A stretch of DNA of 64,000 nt, taken from positions 15,314,547 to 15,378,546 of the forward strand of contig CM026556.1 in assembly GCA_015143295.1 (NCBI GenBank). Direction: 5' to 3'. Numbering within the stretch: the first letter of the stretch is position 1; the number at the start of each line of letters is the position of its first letter. Origin of the DNA: Tetracentron sinense. Its lineage: Eukaryota > Streptophyta > Magnoliopsida > Trochodendrales > Trochodendraceae. Shown piece by piece: positions 32,433-44,813 of this stretch. The notes beneath the pieces were generated by a model. It was not told where the DNA came from. It worked only from the letters and a program-made list of their open reading frames with translations, and did no database searches. The translations under genes and the position numbers were made by a program.

Positions 32433-35329
32433 AAATTTCCATAATCCCAAGCCCATCTCTTAATCCATTTCATCAAATTCATAACCAAAATCCAAATCTA
32501 AAAACCCCAAACCCAAGCCCATGTGCTCAAGAAACCAAATCCCAAGCCCATATCTTAATCCAAGTCCATTACCCTCATAAACCATAAACCTTAGTCCAAG
32601 ACCAAACCCTATCCAAGTCCCAAATCCATCTCTAAAGACCAAACCCCAAATTCAAATCCAGGGTCTTCTAAAGCCCAAAGCCCATTCCCATTTCTATAAA
32701 ATCAAGAGAGGGGTATTCAAAACCCCAATCTCATTCGGTGAGAAGCCAGACACCCCTCTCCTTCTCTTCTCATCTTCTTCTTCTCTTCCTTTCTCTCTGA
32801 ATCTCTTCTTCCCTATGTTCTTCCTCTCTGGTAAACACTTCACTCCAGCACCGGTACCACTCACCTCCATCTTCTCCAACAAGATCACACCTCACCGGTG
32901 GCAACATCCACCTCTGATCATCTTCAACTGCCATTTCCAGCTCAACTCCTAGCAATAGCCTACCGCCTCCACCATCGTCGTCTTCAGTGTTTGAAACTCC
33001 CATGGCTGCCGGAGCTCTCTCATCTGTTCTTTAGTTCTCATCCAATCTCAGTCAGTCCTTCGTTGGCCACCAACCCCGCACCTCGCCGTCGCCATTACAG
33101 CACCTTCGGCGAGCTTCGTTAGTCCAGTAGCTCCACCATTGCGCCTCCATCGCCTAATAGCAGCTAAGACCACCATCTATTAACGCCATTTCAGCAGCAT
33201 CTATCTCTAGATCTATAGAGATCTCAACTCACACCCGAGGATGTTCATCGCCGGTCATCTTCTTCCAGCAAGCTCTATCTAATTCCGGCCAGCAACAAGC
33301 TATCATCACTCCTTTATCTCCCGGTTAGTAATTCTTCTCAATTCTTTTCTCTCTTGATCCAATTCATCCAGATCTAGAATTCTAGATCTGGATTTCCTTT
33401 GATTCAGTGTATAGATCTAAAATCTATAAGTCCAAATCATTCTATATAATTTTTTTTTATAGTCTGTTTTTGGTTCACCTGTACAGCATCTTCATAACCG
33501 GCTGCCTTCACCATTTTCGGATCCATCACATTTGTTCTCAGAATGTTTTTCGGCTAGTTTTGATTTCGTTAGGTCTGTTTTCTCTCTTTTCTTTCTCAAA
33601 CTCCTTCTCAGTCCAACTCTCTTCTATGGATTTAGATCTCTAGATCTGGACCTTGTAATCTCCCATTGTTATTATCATTATATTCTTTTGTTTTTGTTTT
33701 CATTATTTTTTTATTTCTGCTTTTTTTTATCAGAGCATCATCTCCGGACGAAGAACTTCAGCAGAATGTTTGGTTTTCTTTTTAAATTTGTTTGTAAAAT
33801 CCTCTGTTGGATATTTCTTCCCTTCTCTTCTCTTCTCGAATCAACCGAGCAGCAATCATCATCGCCACACCAGCACCCAATCTCAAGCAGGTATAATTCT
33901 TCCCTTGTCTATTTGTCTTTCTTGTATATTCTCTTGCTATGGTATATTAATTTGTGATAGTTTGAGACTTAAGGCTAATGGTAGATCTGGCTTGAAATTT
34001 GAGAATATCAAATCTGGTTTAATAATGTTTAAAATGCAAGACTATGATCTTAAAGAAAGGAAAAGTGGGAGGGGAGGCTTGTTTGAACATTTACTCGTTT
34101 AGTCCAATATGCAAGGATGGCCTGTTTTAGGCCCAAACGTGACCTTTGGGCCAGTATTGGGCCTTGCTTAATCTCATTATTAGACCAGATCTGATATCGG
34201 TTTCTTTTATTGGGCTAAAGCCGATTGACCAACTTTCACAATGGGTCAATTGAACTTAGCACATTAGTTGATCTTGGCCCGATCTCATTCAATTTTAACC
34301 ATGGTTAATTATTTATTTATTGTGAATTATCCATGTGTGTATGTGCAATAGGGTTAGGCCATAGTTTTCTTTTTCATTTTTGCCTACATGGGGCACTTAG
34401 GTAGTTTTTTTTTTAACCCTAAATAATTGGCCTACCCCGTCAGTTAGTCTTACAAAAAAAAATCAAAAAAAAAAAGAAATCAAAATAAATTAAAGGCACT
34501 GGTCTATCCCCTTGGGACCTAGAGCAGGGTCCGTATTTAAACCATATCCTTTTTTGGTTTAAAGCTGTTTGATCCGCCCCGCGCTTTTCCTTTAAATTAA
34601 TTAATCACTGAGGCCTTTTTTTCTTTTTTGCCTACCTTCGGCACCTAGGTTAGTTCTTGACTAGTTAAACTTGCCAAAATTAAAAAGTACAAAAAAATCA
34701 AAAAATACAAAATAACAAAAACATTCAAAAAATCTAAAATAAAAAAGAAGAAATCTACCCTAATAAATGAACGCCCCCTATAGCTCCCCTACGAGCACTT
34801 AGCTACGCAACCATCTCTCAGAATGAGATTCATAAATCTCAATTCTGCATCCCCCAACTCAAACACGAGTTGGAAGTGACCACACTCCAAAACGAGTATA
34901 AAAACAGTCACCACCCCGAACTACTACGAGGGTCTGATTCCGACTAACCAGATAAGTAGGCAGCCCGAGCCAGGGTTCGACCCCAACCTAGGATAGAAAT
35001 TTTACACCCCGCTTATGTTTGTGCTTGATTAGCAATTTATTAATTGTTTAGGAAATTTTAAGTGATTTAAATGTTTGGCTTAGACCTAATGAGTAGGTAA
35101 CCATCATTGGATGGGGGTCCTGGGGTGCCTAACCCCTTCCCTAGTACTTAAATGGATCTCTTACCTAGACTACTCTAGACCGTAGGCACCTTATCTTGGT
35201 TTATCTTGAGATTCTACTTCCCCTAAGTAGGTGGCGACTCTTATAATAAATTTAGCGTTATTCCTCTACTCTCGGGTTTTACCCTGACATTTTAGAGCGG
35301 AGGAAAGGCGGTAAATTTATGTGCTTACA
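32244..35329 (+). mobile_element. Element G: Ogre/Tat-type solo LTR, 3086 bp
   Basis: Starts TGTGAACACCCCATTTTTAC, close to the C LTR start, and ends GGTAAATTTATGTGCTTACA. The 3' part has GTCCTGGGGTGCCTAACCCC and GTGGCGACTC blocks typical of Tat-lineage LTRs. Flanked by CTAAT (32239-32243) and CTAAC (35330-35334), a 5-bp duplication with one change. TATA TCTATAAAATC lies at about 32693-32703, followed by a CT-rich leader and a GC-richer stretch (32830-33330). The open frames at 33407-34102 are low-complexity T-rich and not credible genes. Confidence 0.85.
32379..32430. repeat. (GA)n microsatellite in G
   Basis: Two GA runs, the longer about 17 units (32397-32430), upstream of the TATA box of the solo LTR. 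GA tracts are common plant promoter elements. Confidence 0.95.
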
Positions 35330-35334
35330 CTAAC

Positions 35335-35444
35335 AAAATTTCCAAAGGTTTCCAACTTTTCATTTCATGAAAAATGGAGATTACAAAGGCATCATGCCTT
35401 GACACACATTCCAAGACTTATGCAAAAAGTTTCGGTGTTCTACA
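35335..35444 (-). mobile_element. 5' LTR of E, terminal 110 bases
   Basis: AAAATTTCCAAAGGTTTCC to GGTGTTCTACA matches the outer end of the left LTR (22389-22498). Followed by duplication GGCGC. Confidence 0.9.
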
Positions 35445-38400
35445 GGCGCTTTATTAGTGAACGAATTGTCTAGCCCGGGTGTTGATCAACACAAGATCCA
35501 CTCACTCTTTTGTCTCACCCAGTTTTGTGAAGGGCTTTTCAACCGAGTCTACTCTGTTGGAGCGAGAATTGACCATTGCGACTCCGCTTGGCAAGTCAGT
35601 TGATACGGACCGAATATACAAGGATAGTGTGGTTCAAGTGGGGGAGAAGGAGTTGTTAGCCGATCTCATCATCCTAGATTTCCTAGATTTAGATTTTGAC
35701 GTCATCCTAGGGATGGATTGGTTGTCAAACCACCACGACCATGTTGCATGTGTTGAAAAGATGGTGAACTTCAGGCCGAAAGGAGTTAAGCCATTTCACT
35801 TTAGAGGATTGAAAGAAAGGGAATTGCTCGCCTCGCAGCTTTGAGCTTAGCACACCTAGAGGCATCGAACTCCTCAACCATTCCGGTTGTGAGTGAGTTT
35901 TTGGATGTGTTTCCAGAGGAACTTTCCGGATTGCCTCTTGATCGAGAGATCGAGTTCACTATAGAGCTTACTTCGGGCATAGCTCCAATTTCAAGAGCTC
36001 CATATAGAATGGCCCCGATTGAAATCAAAGAGTTGAAGGTGCAGTTGAACGAACTATAAAGCCTGGGTTTCATTAGATTCAGTGTCTCACCATGAGGTGC
36101 CCCAGTGCTATTTGTGAAGAAGAAAGACGGTTCAATGCATATGTGCATTGATTACAGACAATTGAATAAGGTCACAATTAAGAATCGTTATCCTTTGCCA
36201 CTAATAGACGACTTATTCGATCAATTGAAGGGAGCGAGATTCTTTTCAAAGATTGACCTTAAGTCGGGGTATCATCAGTTAGAGGTCAAGGCAGAAGATA
36301 TTCAAAAGACGGCTTTCAGGACTCGGTATGGGCACTATGAGTTCCTTGTTTGCCTTTTGGTTTGACGAATGCACCAGCGACGTTCATGGATTTGATGAAC
36401 AGGGTGTTTAGACCTTATCTCGATAGATGTGTCGTGGTGTTCGTAGATGAGATTTTAGTATACTCCCCGACACAAGAGGATTATGATCGAGACCTTCGCC
36501 TTACTCTAGAGACACTTCAGGATCATCGGCTATATGCCAAGCTAAGTAAGTGCGAATTTTGGTTGGAGAAGGTACCTTTCCTCGGCCATGTGGTGTCCGC
36601 AGAAGGCATTTCAGTAGATCCAGCCAAGGTAGAGGCAGTATTGAATTGGGAAAAACCTAGAAGTGTCACCGAGATTTGGAGTTTCCTCGGGTTGGCAGGC
36701 TACTACTGGAGATTTGTGGAGGGATTCTCCAGTTTGGCTGCACCCCTCACTTACTTGACGAGAAAAATGCCAAGTTCAGTTGGTGTGACAGATGCAAAGT
36801 GAGCTTCCAGGAGTTGAAGAAATGCCTTACTATGACCCCCGTACTTACAGTACCATCCGGGAGCGGTGGTTTGTCGTTTATAATGATGCTTCACACATGG
36901 GATTGGGATGTGTACTCATACAGCACGGCAAGGTCATTGCCTATGCCTCAAGGCAATTAAAAGAGCATGAGAAGAATTATCCCACTCACGACTTAGAGCT
37001 AGCTGCGGTTGTCTTTGCTTTGAAGATTTGGCAACATTATCTCTATGGGGAGTAGTTTGAGGTGTTCACAGATCACAAGAGCTTGAAGTATTTATTTTCC
37101 TAGAAAGAGCTGAATCTGAGGCAAAGAAGATGGATAGAATTTTTGAAGGATTATGAGTGGTCGATTCAATATTATCCAGGCAAAGTCAATGTAGTGGCAG
37201 ATGCATTGAGTAGGAAGTCACATGGACTTGTGGCGTATATAATGGTTCGAGAATGGAAATTATTGGAAGATGCCTCCTGCCTCGACATTAGTTTCAGTCA
37301 TCCTACTTGTGGGCCAGTGATAGCGAATATCACGGTGAAACCGTGCATCATTGATCGGATCCGGAAGTTGCAAGTACCGGATGCCGAGTTGATTGCTTTC
37401 CGTGACAAGGCGGTTAGCAAAGGAAGCGATGATTTCACCATGAACGGTGATGGGGCAATCATGTTCAAGGGTAGACTTTGTGTCCCGACTGATGTAGATC
37501 TCTGGAAAGAGATTTTGGATGAAGCTCACCAATCCAAGTATACCATTCACCTTGGAGGTACCAAGATGTATCGGAACCTCAAGGGGCACTTTTGGTGGCG
37601 GAACATGAAGAGGGAAGTAGTAGAGTATGTATCTAGGTGCTTAGTGTGCTAGCAAGTCAAGGCCGAGCACAGGAGACCAGCTAGACTTTTGCAGTCCCTC
37701 CCTATTCCCGAGTGGAAATAGGAACACATCTACATGGATTTTATTGTGGGATTGCCAAAGACGGTTAGAAACACTAATGCCATACCGGACTACCTTCAAT
37801 TCAAATCAGTTAGCTGCACTGTACAACAAGGAAACAGTTCGGTGGCACAAGGTGCTAGTGAGCATAGTGTCGGATCGGGATCCTAGATTTACATCCAGGT
37901 TTTGGAAAAGTTTTCAGAGTGCCATGGGTTCCCGACTAGACTTTAGCACGATTTTTCATCCACAAACAGATGGGTAAACCGAGAGAGTGAATCAGGTAAT
38001 AGAAGACATGCTCCGGGCATCAATGCTAGACTTCAAGGGAAGTTGGGAAGACCACTTGCCTTTAGTGGAGTTCACTTATAATAACAGTTATCAAGCAAGC
38101 ATTCAAATGGCCCCTTTTGAGGCTTTGTATGGGAGAAGTTGTAGATCCCCTTTGTATTGGGATGAAGTCGGAGAAAGGAAGGTATTGGGCCCCGAATTGA
38201 TTAAGCAGACTGCTGATAGGGTCAAGCTTATCCGGGAGAGATTGAAGACTACACAGGATCGACAGAAGAGTTCTGCCGACAACCGAAGGAGAGATGTTGA
38301 ATTTCAAGTTGGTGACTTGATTTTTGTCAAGATTTCACCGACCAACGGTGTTATGAGATTCGGGAAGAGAGGCAAGCTCAGTCTGAGATACATGGGTCCG

Positions 38401-38748
38401 TTCGAGATCATCACTAGAGTCGGTGAGGTGGGTTACCGTGTTGCCTTGCCCTCTCATATGGTGGCAGTCCACAATGTGTTCCATGTTTCTATGCTTCGGA
38501 AATATATCCCGGACCCATCCCATGTCATCGAGCTTGATCCGATAGATATCAGGGAGGACCTCACACTTGTGGAGAAACCGGTCCAAATTTTGGATCAGAA
38601 GGATCAAGTCCTTCGTAACAAGACTATCCAGTTAGTTCTTGTGCAGTGGCAACATCATGCTCGAGAAGAGGCCACATGGGAATACGAGGCCGAAGTAAAA
38701 GAAAACTACCCGAAGTTTTTGCATGAGGTATTATGTATCGCCATATAA
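35445..38748 (+). pseudogene. pol of element D (protease, RT, RNase H, integrase, chromodomain-like), decayed
   Basis: A one-base insertion after LLVNE shifts frame. The protease active site reads I-N-T-R instead of I-D-T-G (about 35482-35493). RT has KKKDGSM (about 36120) and the catalytic motif FVDE (36440-36451) instead of FVDD. RNase H has [11 protein letters not shown] with flanking stops. Integrase has the HHCC region (about 37525-37650); SDRDPRF (about 37873) and ERVNQ (about 37980) remain, but about 60 bases after the first Asp are deleted. From 37987 a 253-codon frame is intact through [14 protein letters not shown] and EEATWE, ending at TAA 38748. At least five frameshifts and six stops. 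Confidence 0.9.
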
Positions 38749-38809
38749 ATTTTTTTTTGTTATTTCATACATGTATGTATCGTCCAAATTTCAAGGACAA
38801 AATTTTTGT

Positions 38810-38822
38810 AAGGGGGAAAGAA
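38810..38822 (+). other. Polypurine tract of D
   Basis: AAGGGGGAAAGAA abuts the TGTAGTGCCCC start of the 3' LTR. Confidence 0.88.
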
Positions 38823-41176
38823 TGTAGTGCCCCTGGAACTTTTCGTACCTAATGAACAATGTTCTCGTAGCCAATTGGCTTTTCATGTAGTCTAATTAAT
38901 AAATAAAGAAGAATTTGAAGATTTTGAAACACTAGAAATGTTCATTTTCAAAAGATGAATCCAACGCAAGTTGAATCGTCAAAATCCGACGAGCGAGTCA
39001 AAAGATATGGCCAAAATACCAAAGTGGGGAAAAATGAGGAAAATCAACAGAAATGGAAAAAACACAGACCAACCAGTCGACCACTCCAGCCACTGGTCGA
39101 CCCGTCACCTATCGGTCGACCGCTCTACACACCGGTTAACCGCTCTCGCACTAAAACTTGTATGGGGGATTTTTCTAGAGAAGGGATTTTGATTGGTTGA
39201 CCGCTCCTCACCACCGGTCGACCGATAGCCTACTGATTGGCCACTCCTCATGACCAGTCGACTGCTCCTCGAGCATTTTGCCTATTTTGGTCTGTATTGC
39301 CAAAATTTTAAGGGTAGGATGGTCATTTGACCACCCCATTTTCTATATAAGCCCAAATCCGTGGGTGAGGGTTTCATATACCCTCAAGGCTCATATTTGG
39401 GAGATTTAGAGAAGGGAGAGAAGAGAAGAACTAGGGTTTTGCTCAAAACCCATTTCAAGCAAGGATTTTCTACACCAAGGATTTAATCTCATCTTCCCTC
39501 AAGTTCCCCTCCAATTTTTAAAGGTTAGTACACCCTACTAACTCACTTAGCAATAACCTAGTTTTCTTTATTGTAAATGATGATTTCGATCTTGTGTTCC
39601 TTGTCTTCTTGAAATGTGTTGTTTTCCCTAAATATAAACAAGATAAATGGAAGGTGTGTGATGTATGGATGGATGTGGTTGAGGCGATTGGATGCCATAT
39701 GTCGTGATGGGTAGTGAAATGGGAAATGGTGGAAGGGCATCCTATAAATAATGAACACACATTGGTGTTTTGATGAAATGTATGCATTAAAAAGAGGAAA
39801 TGAAATGACTATGAAATGTTGCATACCATGTGTTTGATTAAATGCATAAATAAAAAGTTCGGAAATCAATGGAAAATATGAATATGTGTAGTTTCTTCCA
39901 AATTAGTAACCTTGATCAAATGCTATATCTATGTTATCTAAATTTCCACATGCTTATATTAGAAATGCAAATGTTATACTCATGTGATCCTTTCATTCAA
40001 GTATGTCATCATGTTTACTACAATTGTTACACACACGCGTACAAGCAAGCATGAATAGCTTTTCTAAAGTATATGTATATGATAAACCAAACAAGAACAA
40101 GAATTGTGATTCACGATACGAATGATAAAGCCGGACATCGTGCCGGTCAAGGGAAGGGCATATCCCTAGGATATGTCATACCTGGCTCACAAGAAAAACA
40201 AGTATGAATGTCAAGGATAGGGCATATCGCAAGATATGTCATACCTGGCTCACAAGAAAACAAGATAAGGAGGTTGGTGTACCTTTTCTATATATATATT
40301 TCGCTAAAGGGAATTTATATTCCCAGCTCATAAGTCGCTTCAAGGGCACTAAACTCTGGCTCACAAGTATACAAGCAAGTCCAGTCAAGAACATGACAAG
40401 AGCAAGGAAGACAAGTGATTCCAAGCAAGACAAGACAAACATGTGTAATTCTCACGAACAAGACGAAGACAAGAAACAAGTTTTCAAACATGACGAGCAA
40501 GTTTTGAAAGAAACATGAAAGACTATTTTTAAGTATAAGATGTGATTCTAAGTACGAGTTTTATCGGAGTCTTTCGCATTCATTCAAGCATGTCAAGATT
40601 ATCATATTGCTTTACTTTCAGTGCTATTGTCACATGCTGCTATTGTTTAAATTGATGTGATGAACTATATCTTGTTACCTTATGTGATTGTTATTACTAT
40701 TGTTAGCTAGTAGCTTGTACTCGCTGACTATTCCATACTCAGTCGTACTTTTATGTCAGCAAGTATCGAGGAAGTCCTCAACCCTGAGCCTTGGGTTGAG
40801 GAAGAGTATGTTGAGAAGAGAGAGTCTCCTATCCCGATACAGTCGTAGGAGGATAGGGACCGCGAAGTTTGGCCTTACTTAGATTACTGTTGAGCATAGT
40901 GGGCTCAATAGTTCCTTTTTGTATTTTTCTATTTTGATAGGTGGGCATGTCCACCTTTGACTTGATATGTTTTGTATATGTTCACTTGGAATACAGACCA
41001 CCCTCTATAGAAAAGAAAAAGTTAGTTCACGCTTCCGCACTCATGTTAGCTTCCGCGCTCTGATTATTTTTGTGATAGTATTATGTTTATCTTGTTCAAT
41101 ACAGGATGGTTTGACAGGTACAAATAATCACCTCTAAAGTATCCTTTAACTCCTAGGGGTATTTTGGGGCACGACA
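38823..41176 (+). mobile_element. 3' LTR of element D (2354 bp)
   Basis: Starts TGTAGTGCCCCTGG and ends TTTTGGGGCACGACA. Contains the U3 array 39065-39272, TATA 39342-39351, the donor-like motif at 39523/39524 and a decayed hairpin at 40717-40748 (CTGACT instead of CTGAGT). Confidence 0.9.
40753..40848 (+). CDS. LTR-encoded short acidic reading frame, 31 aa (D 3' LTR)
   Basis: Reads MSASIEEVLNPEPWVEEEY, then VEKRESPIP, and ends IQS at TAG. Same length as in the 5' LTR despite several substitutions. Confidence 0.42.
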   Translation: MSASIEEVLNPEPWVEEEYVEKRESPIPIQS

Positions 41177-41459
41177 CCCTTCTCCTTCATCTATCTCTCT
41201 TTGCTCTCATTTGTAAAATCCAAAATGTCAGGCCACTGGCGGCCTCTTTTTTTTTGAGTCATTTTTGTAACAAGTCATCATTTTGTCAATGAAAATAAGA
41301 TGTTTTGATTCAAAAATCATGTTTTCGAAAAATCATTTCTTAGCGGCTAATGAAAAAATCACACGGACTCTTACCCTGGAAGGCCTAGTGTCTTGAAGCC
41401 AACAAAATTTAAAAAAAAAGATCATAAGCATGCTAAACTGAAGCTAATTGATTTGCCAG
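41177..41459 (+). other. Ogre/Tat spacer between protease and RT, probable intron 3' part
   Basis: AT-rich, T-run-rich noncoding sequence ending TTTGCCAG just before the RT frame. Ogre elements are known to have an intron here. The 5' part is cut off by element D. Phase does not fit the donor at 13933/13934, so the assignment is tentative. Confidence 0.45.
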
Positions 41460-44148
41460 GAAATCACCTTTCACATGGCTACCCCTCAAACCCTCCTTGA
41501 ACTCTCCAAAGTAGAGTATGACTCAAAACAAGAAGAGGAACCACCTCAAGAAATTTTGGACCTCCTTGAGCACAGCGAAGGACTTCTGCAGTCGAACATG
41601 GAAGATACTGAAACAGTCAATCTGGGATCCGTAGACAACCCCTAGCTAGTCAAGACTGGCACAATCATGAGCCCACAGCAGAAAGCAGAAATGATCGGTT
41701 TCCTAAAAAGCTACAGTGACGTCTTCGCCTGGTCATATACAGACATGCCTGGCCTAAACCCAATATTGGTGGTACACAGATTGACCCTCAACCCCGACGT
41801 CAGACCAGTAAAGCAAAAACTGAGACGGATGAGGCCCGAATAGTTACAGAAGGTTAAGGAAGAAGTTGGAAAGTAGATCGACGCAGGCTTCCGGGTAGTA
41901 GCAACCTACCTTGAGTGGTTAGGCAACATCGTCCTAGTACCCAAGAAGGACGGCAGGTTCCGTATGTGTATTGACTACTGGAATCTAAATAGGGCAAGCC
42001 CTAAGGACAACTTTCCTCTCCCGTACATCGACATTCTGGTCGATAATACTGCAGGACATGAGATACTCTCATTCATGAATGGTTTCTCTGGGTACAACCA
42101 AATTAGGATGGTAGAAGAAGACATGGAGAAAACCTCCTTTATTACACCATGGGGCACCTTCTGCTACAAGGTCATGCCCTTCGGACTCAAGAATGCAGGG
42201 GTAACCTACCAGAGGGCCATGACGGCCCTGTTCCACAATATGATCCACAAGTCAATTAAAATCTATGTGGATGACATGATCGTCAAATCCCTAACTGCCA
42301 AGCAGCACCTTGAAGACTTGAAGAGACTCTGCGACAGACTCTGAGAGTTTGGCCTGAGACTGAATTCGAACAAATGTGTCTTCGGAGCCTCATCAGGAAA
42401 GCTCATTGGCTTCATAGTTAGCAAGAGAGGCATTGAGAACGATCCAGCCAAAGCCAATGTCATCATCGAAATGCTGACTCCCCACACTGAAAAGGAAATC
42501 CACGAGTTCTTGGGTAGAATTTAGTATATCAGTAGATTCATCTCTCAGCTCACTCTGATATACGAGCCGATCTTCAGGCTTTTTCGGAAGAACACACCGA
42601 CAATCTAGACAGTAGAAGCCTAGGAAGCCTTTGATAGAATAAAGCAGTATCTCCTAAATTCTTCAGTACTTGTGCCCCGTACACCAGGACGGCCACTACT
42701 GCCATACATCTCTGTACAAGAAACCTCCATGGAGTGCGTCTTGGCATAACATGACGAGACAGGCAGAATAGAGCAAACCATCTACTACATCAGTAAGCGT
42801 CTGCTAGACTATGAAGAGCGGTACAACCCCCTTGAGAAGATGTGTCTGGCACTGGTCTGGGTTACTCAGCGTCTCCGACACTATCTGCTTTCCTACCCGG
42901 TAATCCTGATCTCCCGGATGGACCCACTCAAATACTTGCTAGAAAAGCCAGCCACCACCGGAAGAACTGCCTGATAGTTCATGATGTTGTCTGAATTCGC
43001 CATCACGCACATGACTAGAATTCAATCAAGGGATAGGCAATAGCCGATCACCTAGCTTTCAGTCCAGAATAGGACTATGTGTCTGTACACGATCAGTTTC
43101 CAGATGAAGCCATCCTGTACGCAGAAGCAGAGAAGTAAGAGTACTCTGATTGGGAATTATACTTTAATGGAGCCGTTAACAGTCACGGGCATGGGGCAAG
43201 AGCAGTCTTAATCTCTCCTAACGGAGCACACTTCCCTATCTTAGTCAAGCTGAAATTCAGATGCTCAAACAATGAGGAGAATACGAAGCATGCATAACTG
43301 GACTAAAAGAAGACCTAGACATAGGGATCGAGGAGGTTGACGTCTACGGTGACTCATCTCTGGTAATCTATCAGGCAAATGAATCTTGGGCAATCCGAGA
43401 AGCAAGGCTAGTCCTGTACTTGGCTTACCTCAATCTACTAATCACTCAGGTCAGAAGAATCAGCTTCAGGCAAAGGTCCAGGAACCAAAACAAATTCGTC
43501 AACGCACTGGCCACTCTCGCTTCTATGGTACAGATCCCCACAGGCATCATGCTTTGGCCGATCGAAATTCAACAACAGGATTAGCCTACCTACTGCTTTC
43601 ATATCGACGAGGTAACAGACAACAAGCCTTGGTACACAGACATCAAGTAATACTTCAAGGATGGGACCTTCCCACTCGATGCTACCAAAATAAACCGTCG
43701 GGCAATCAAAAGACTGGCTATTCAGTTTGTCATCTCTGGAGGAATCTTATACAAAAGGTCGCCGAACCTACTCCGGCTCAAATGCCTTGATACCAGTGAG
43801 TAGTGCAGGTAGTCGAAGAGGTTCATGAAGGAACTTACAGCCTACACAAGAACGGGTTGATGTTGTCTACGAAGATACTCAGACTGGGCTACTACTGGTC
43901 CATTATGGAATTAGACTGTTGCAAGCATGTATAAAAATGCCACCAGTGCCAAATCTATGCCGATAGGGTAAATGCATTGCCAAACAGGCTGCACAGTCTC
44001 ACTGCTCCTTGGCCATTCTCTACCTGGGGCATCGACGTCATCGGTCCTATAACACTGAAAGCATCTAATGGACATCGATCCATCCTGGTTGCAATCGATT
44101 ATTTCACCAAATGGGTTGCGGTAACCTCTTATGCCAACGTCACAGCTG
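41460..44148 (+). pseudogene. Ogre/Tat C2 pol: RT, RNase H, archaeal-type RNase H and truncated integrase
   Basis: RT has VPKKDGRFRMCIDY (about 41940), VMPFGLKNAGVTYQRAM (about 42173), a Tat signature, and YVDD (about 42263-42274) intact. The first RNase H region contains YYISKRLLDYEERYNPLEKM (about 42785). A second RNase H, DWELYFNGAVNS (about 43156), is the extra archaeal-type domain of Tat elements, with Asp to Asn in FDGA. Integrase keeps the zinc-binding remnant (about 43910-43960) and WGIDVIGP with the first catalytic Asp, then stops abruptly after YANVTA at the LTR start. Many stops and frameshifts. Confidence 0.88.
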
Positions 44149-44813
44149 TAAGTACCCAATTTTTACACCTCATCTAACCGTGGTTAAATCTTTTAAACTG
44201 TGGTTACCCCTCTTGCCAAGTCCCTCACAACCTAGGTAAGCCTCTCCAGTCAAATCCTAGAAAAACCCATGTCCTAAACCCTAGCATTAGGTGACCTTAG
44301 CATACCCCTTAAACCCATGGCCTATAGGGCCTGACCCTCAGCCTTGAGCCCACAAGGCCCAAAAACCTTAGTACATAACTCTCATAACTCGTATGTACAG
44401 GCTTAGCCCATTAAAAACAGAGTTGTAGAATGTCGGTAGAAGGTCTACCGACATTAAAAATAAGCCTTGTTTCAAGTTGTCGGTAGACTTCCTAATGACA
44501 TCTACAAGTTCCGAGTTGCAGGCCTTCAACACCCCTGCACACTCTACCTTCACCTCGGTCTCTCCCTCCTCAGCCCTTAGCCGACCTTACCTTGGTCCAA
44601 TACCCATCTCAGCCTTCTCCTTAAACCCCATTAGGTCCCTAGTGTCCTTGCCTATAAATCCAAACATCACCCACAGTGCAAACGGTCTGCGTTTTTTTGT
44701 AGGAGAACCCTTGTTGCAAAACCGAAATCCTTACCCCTCTTCACACCCTTGGTTCGGTTCTAGGTTTCCCCTAGACCTGCCTCTCCCCCTTGCTCGTGCA
44801 GCACCACTGGAGC
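44149..44813 (+). mobile_element. Ogre/Tat LTR (C2), first 665 bases, cut by element B
   Basis: TGTAAGTACCCAATTTTTAC matches the LTR at 8982 through the TATA region (CCTATAAATC, 44651-44660). A perfect 12-bp inverted repeat, AATGTCGGTAGA/TCTACCGACATT, lies at 44429-44455. Element B begins at 44814; the rest should lie right of the window. Confidence 0.82.

Larger units (their letters stand above)
17959..35444 (-). mobile_element. Element E: Tekay-type gypsy element, decayed, holding solo LTRs F, G and H
   Basis: Both ends carry related LTRs (left 17959-22498 interrupted by F; right 30085-35444 interrupted by G) beginning TATCGCGACCC on the plus strand, a TG to TA change shared by both. Perfect duplication GGCGC at 17954-17958 and 35445-35449. 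Net LTR length is about 2270 bp on each side. Internal gag and pol run on the minus strand and are split by H. It inserted at the gag-pol splice acceptor of D. Confidence 0.93.
13946..41176 (+). mobile_element. Element D: Tekay-type gypsy chromovirus, full length but decayed, containing E
   Basis: LTRs lie at 13946-16259 and 38823-41176 in direct orientation, with primer site, gag, an intron-like segment, pol and polypurine tract in sense order. Element E splits it at 17959-35444. The left LTR lacks about 15 bases just after its terminal TG compared with the right LTR, and no clean 5-bp target duplication is visible (left flank CTTCA, right flank CCCTT). It lies inside the protease-RT spacer of Ogre/Tat C2. 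Confidence 0.88.

Noticed and set aside
32830..33330. GC-richer, exon-like stretch in G ending in a donor-like CCCG|GTTAGT
   Set aside because: Could be a captured host fragment or just the Ogre leader. No protein family is recognisable, so not called as a gene.
33407..34102. Frames of 78-141 codons in solo LTR G, hydrophobic and membrane-like
   Set aside because: Driven by T-rich low-complexity sequence; no start context or family similarity.
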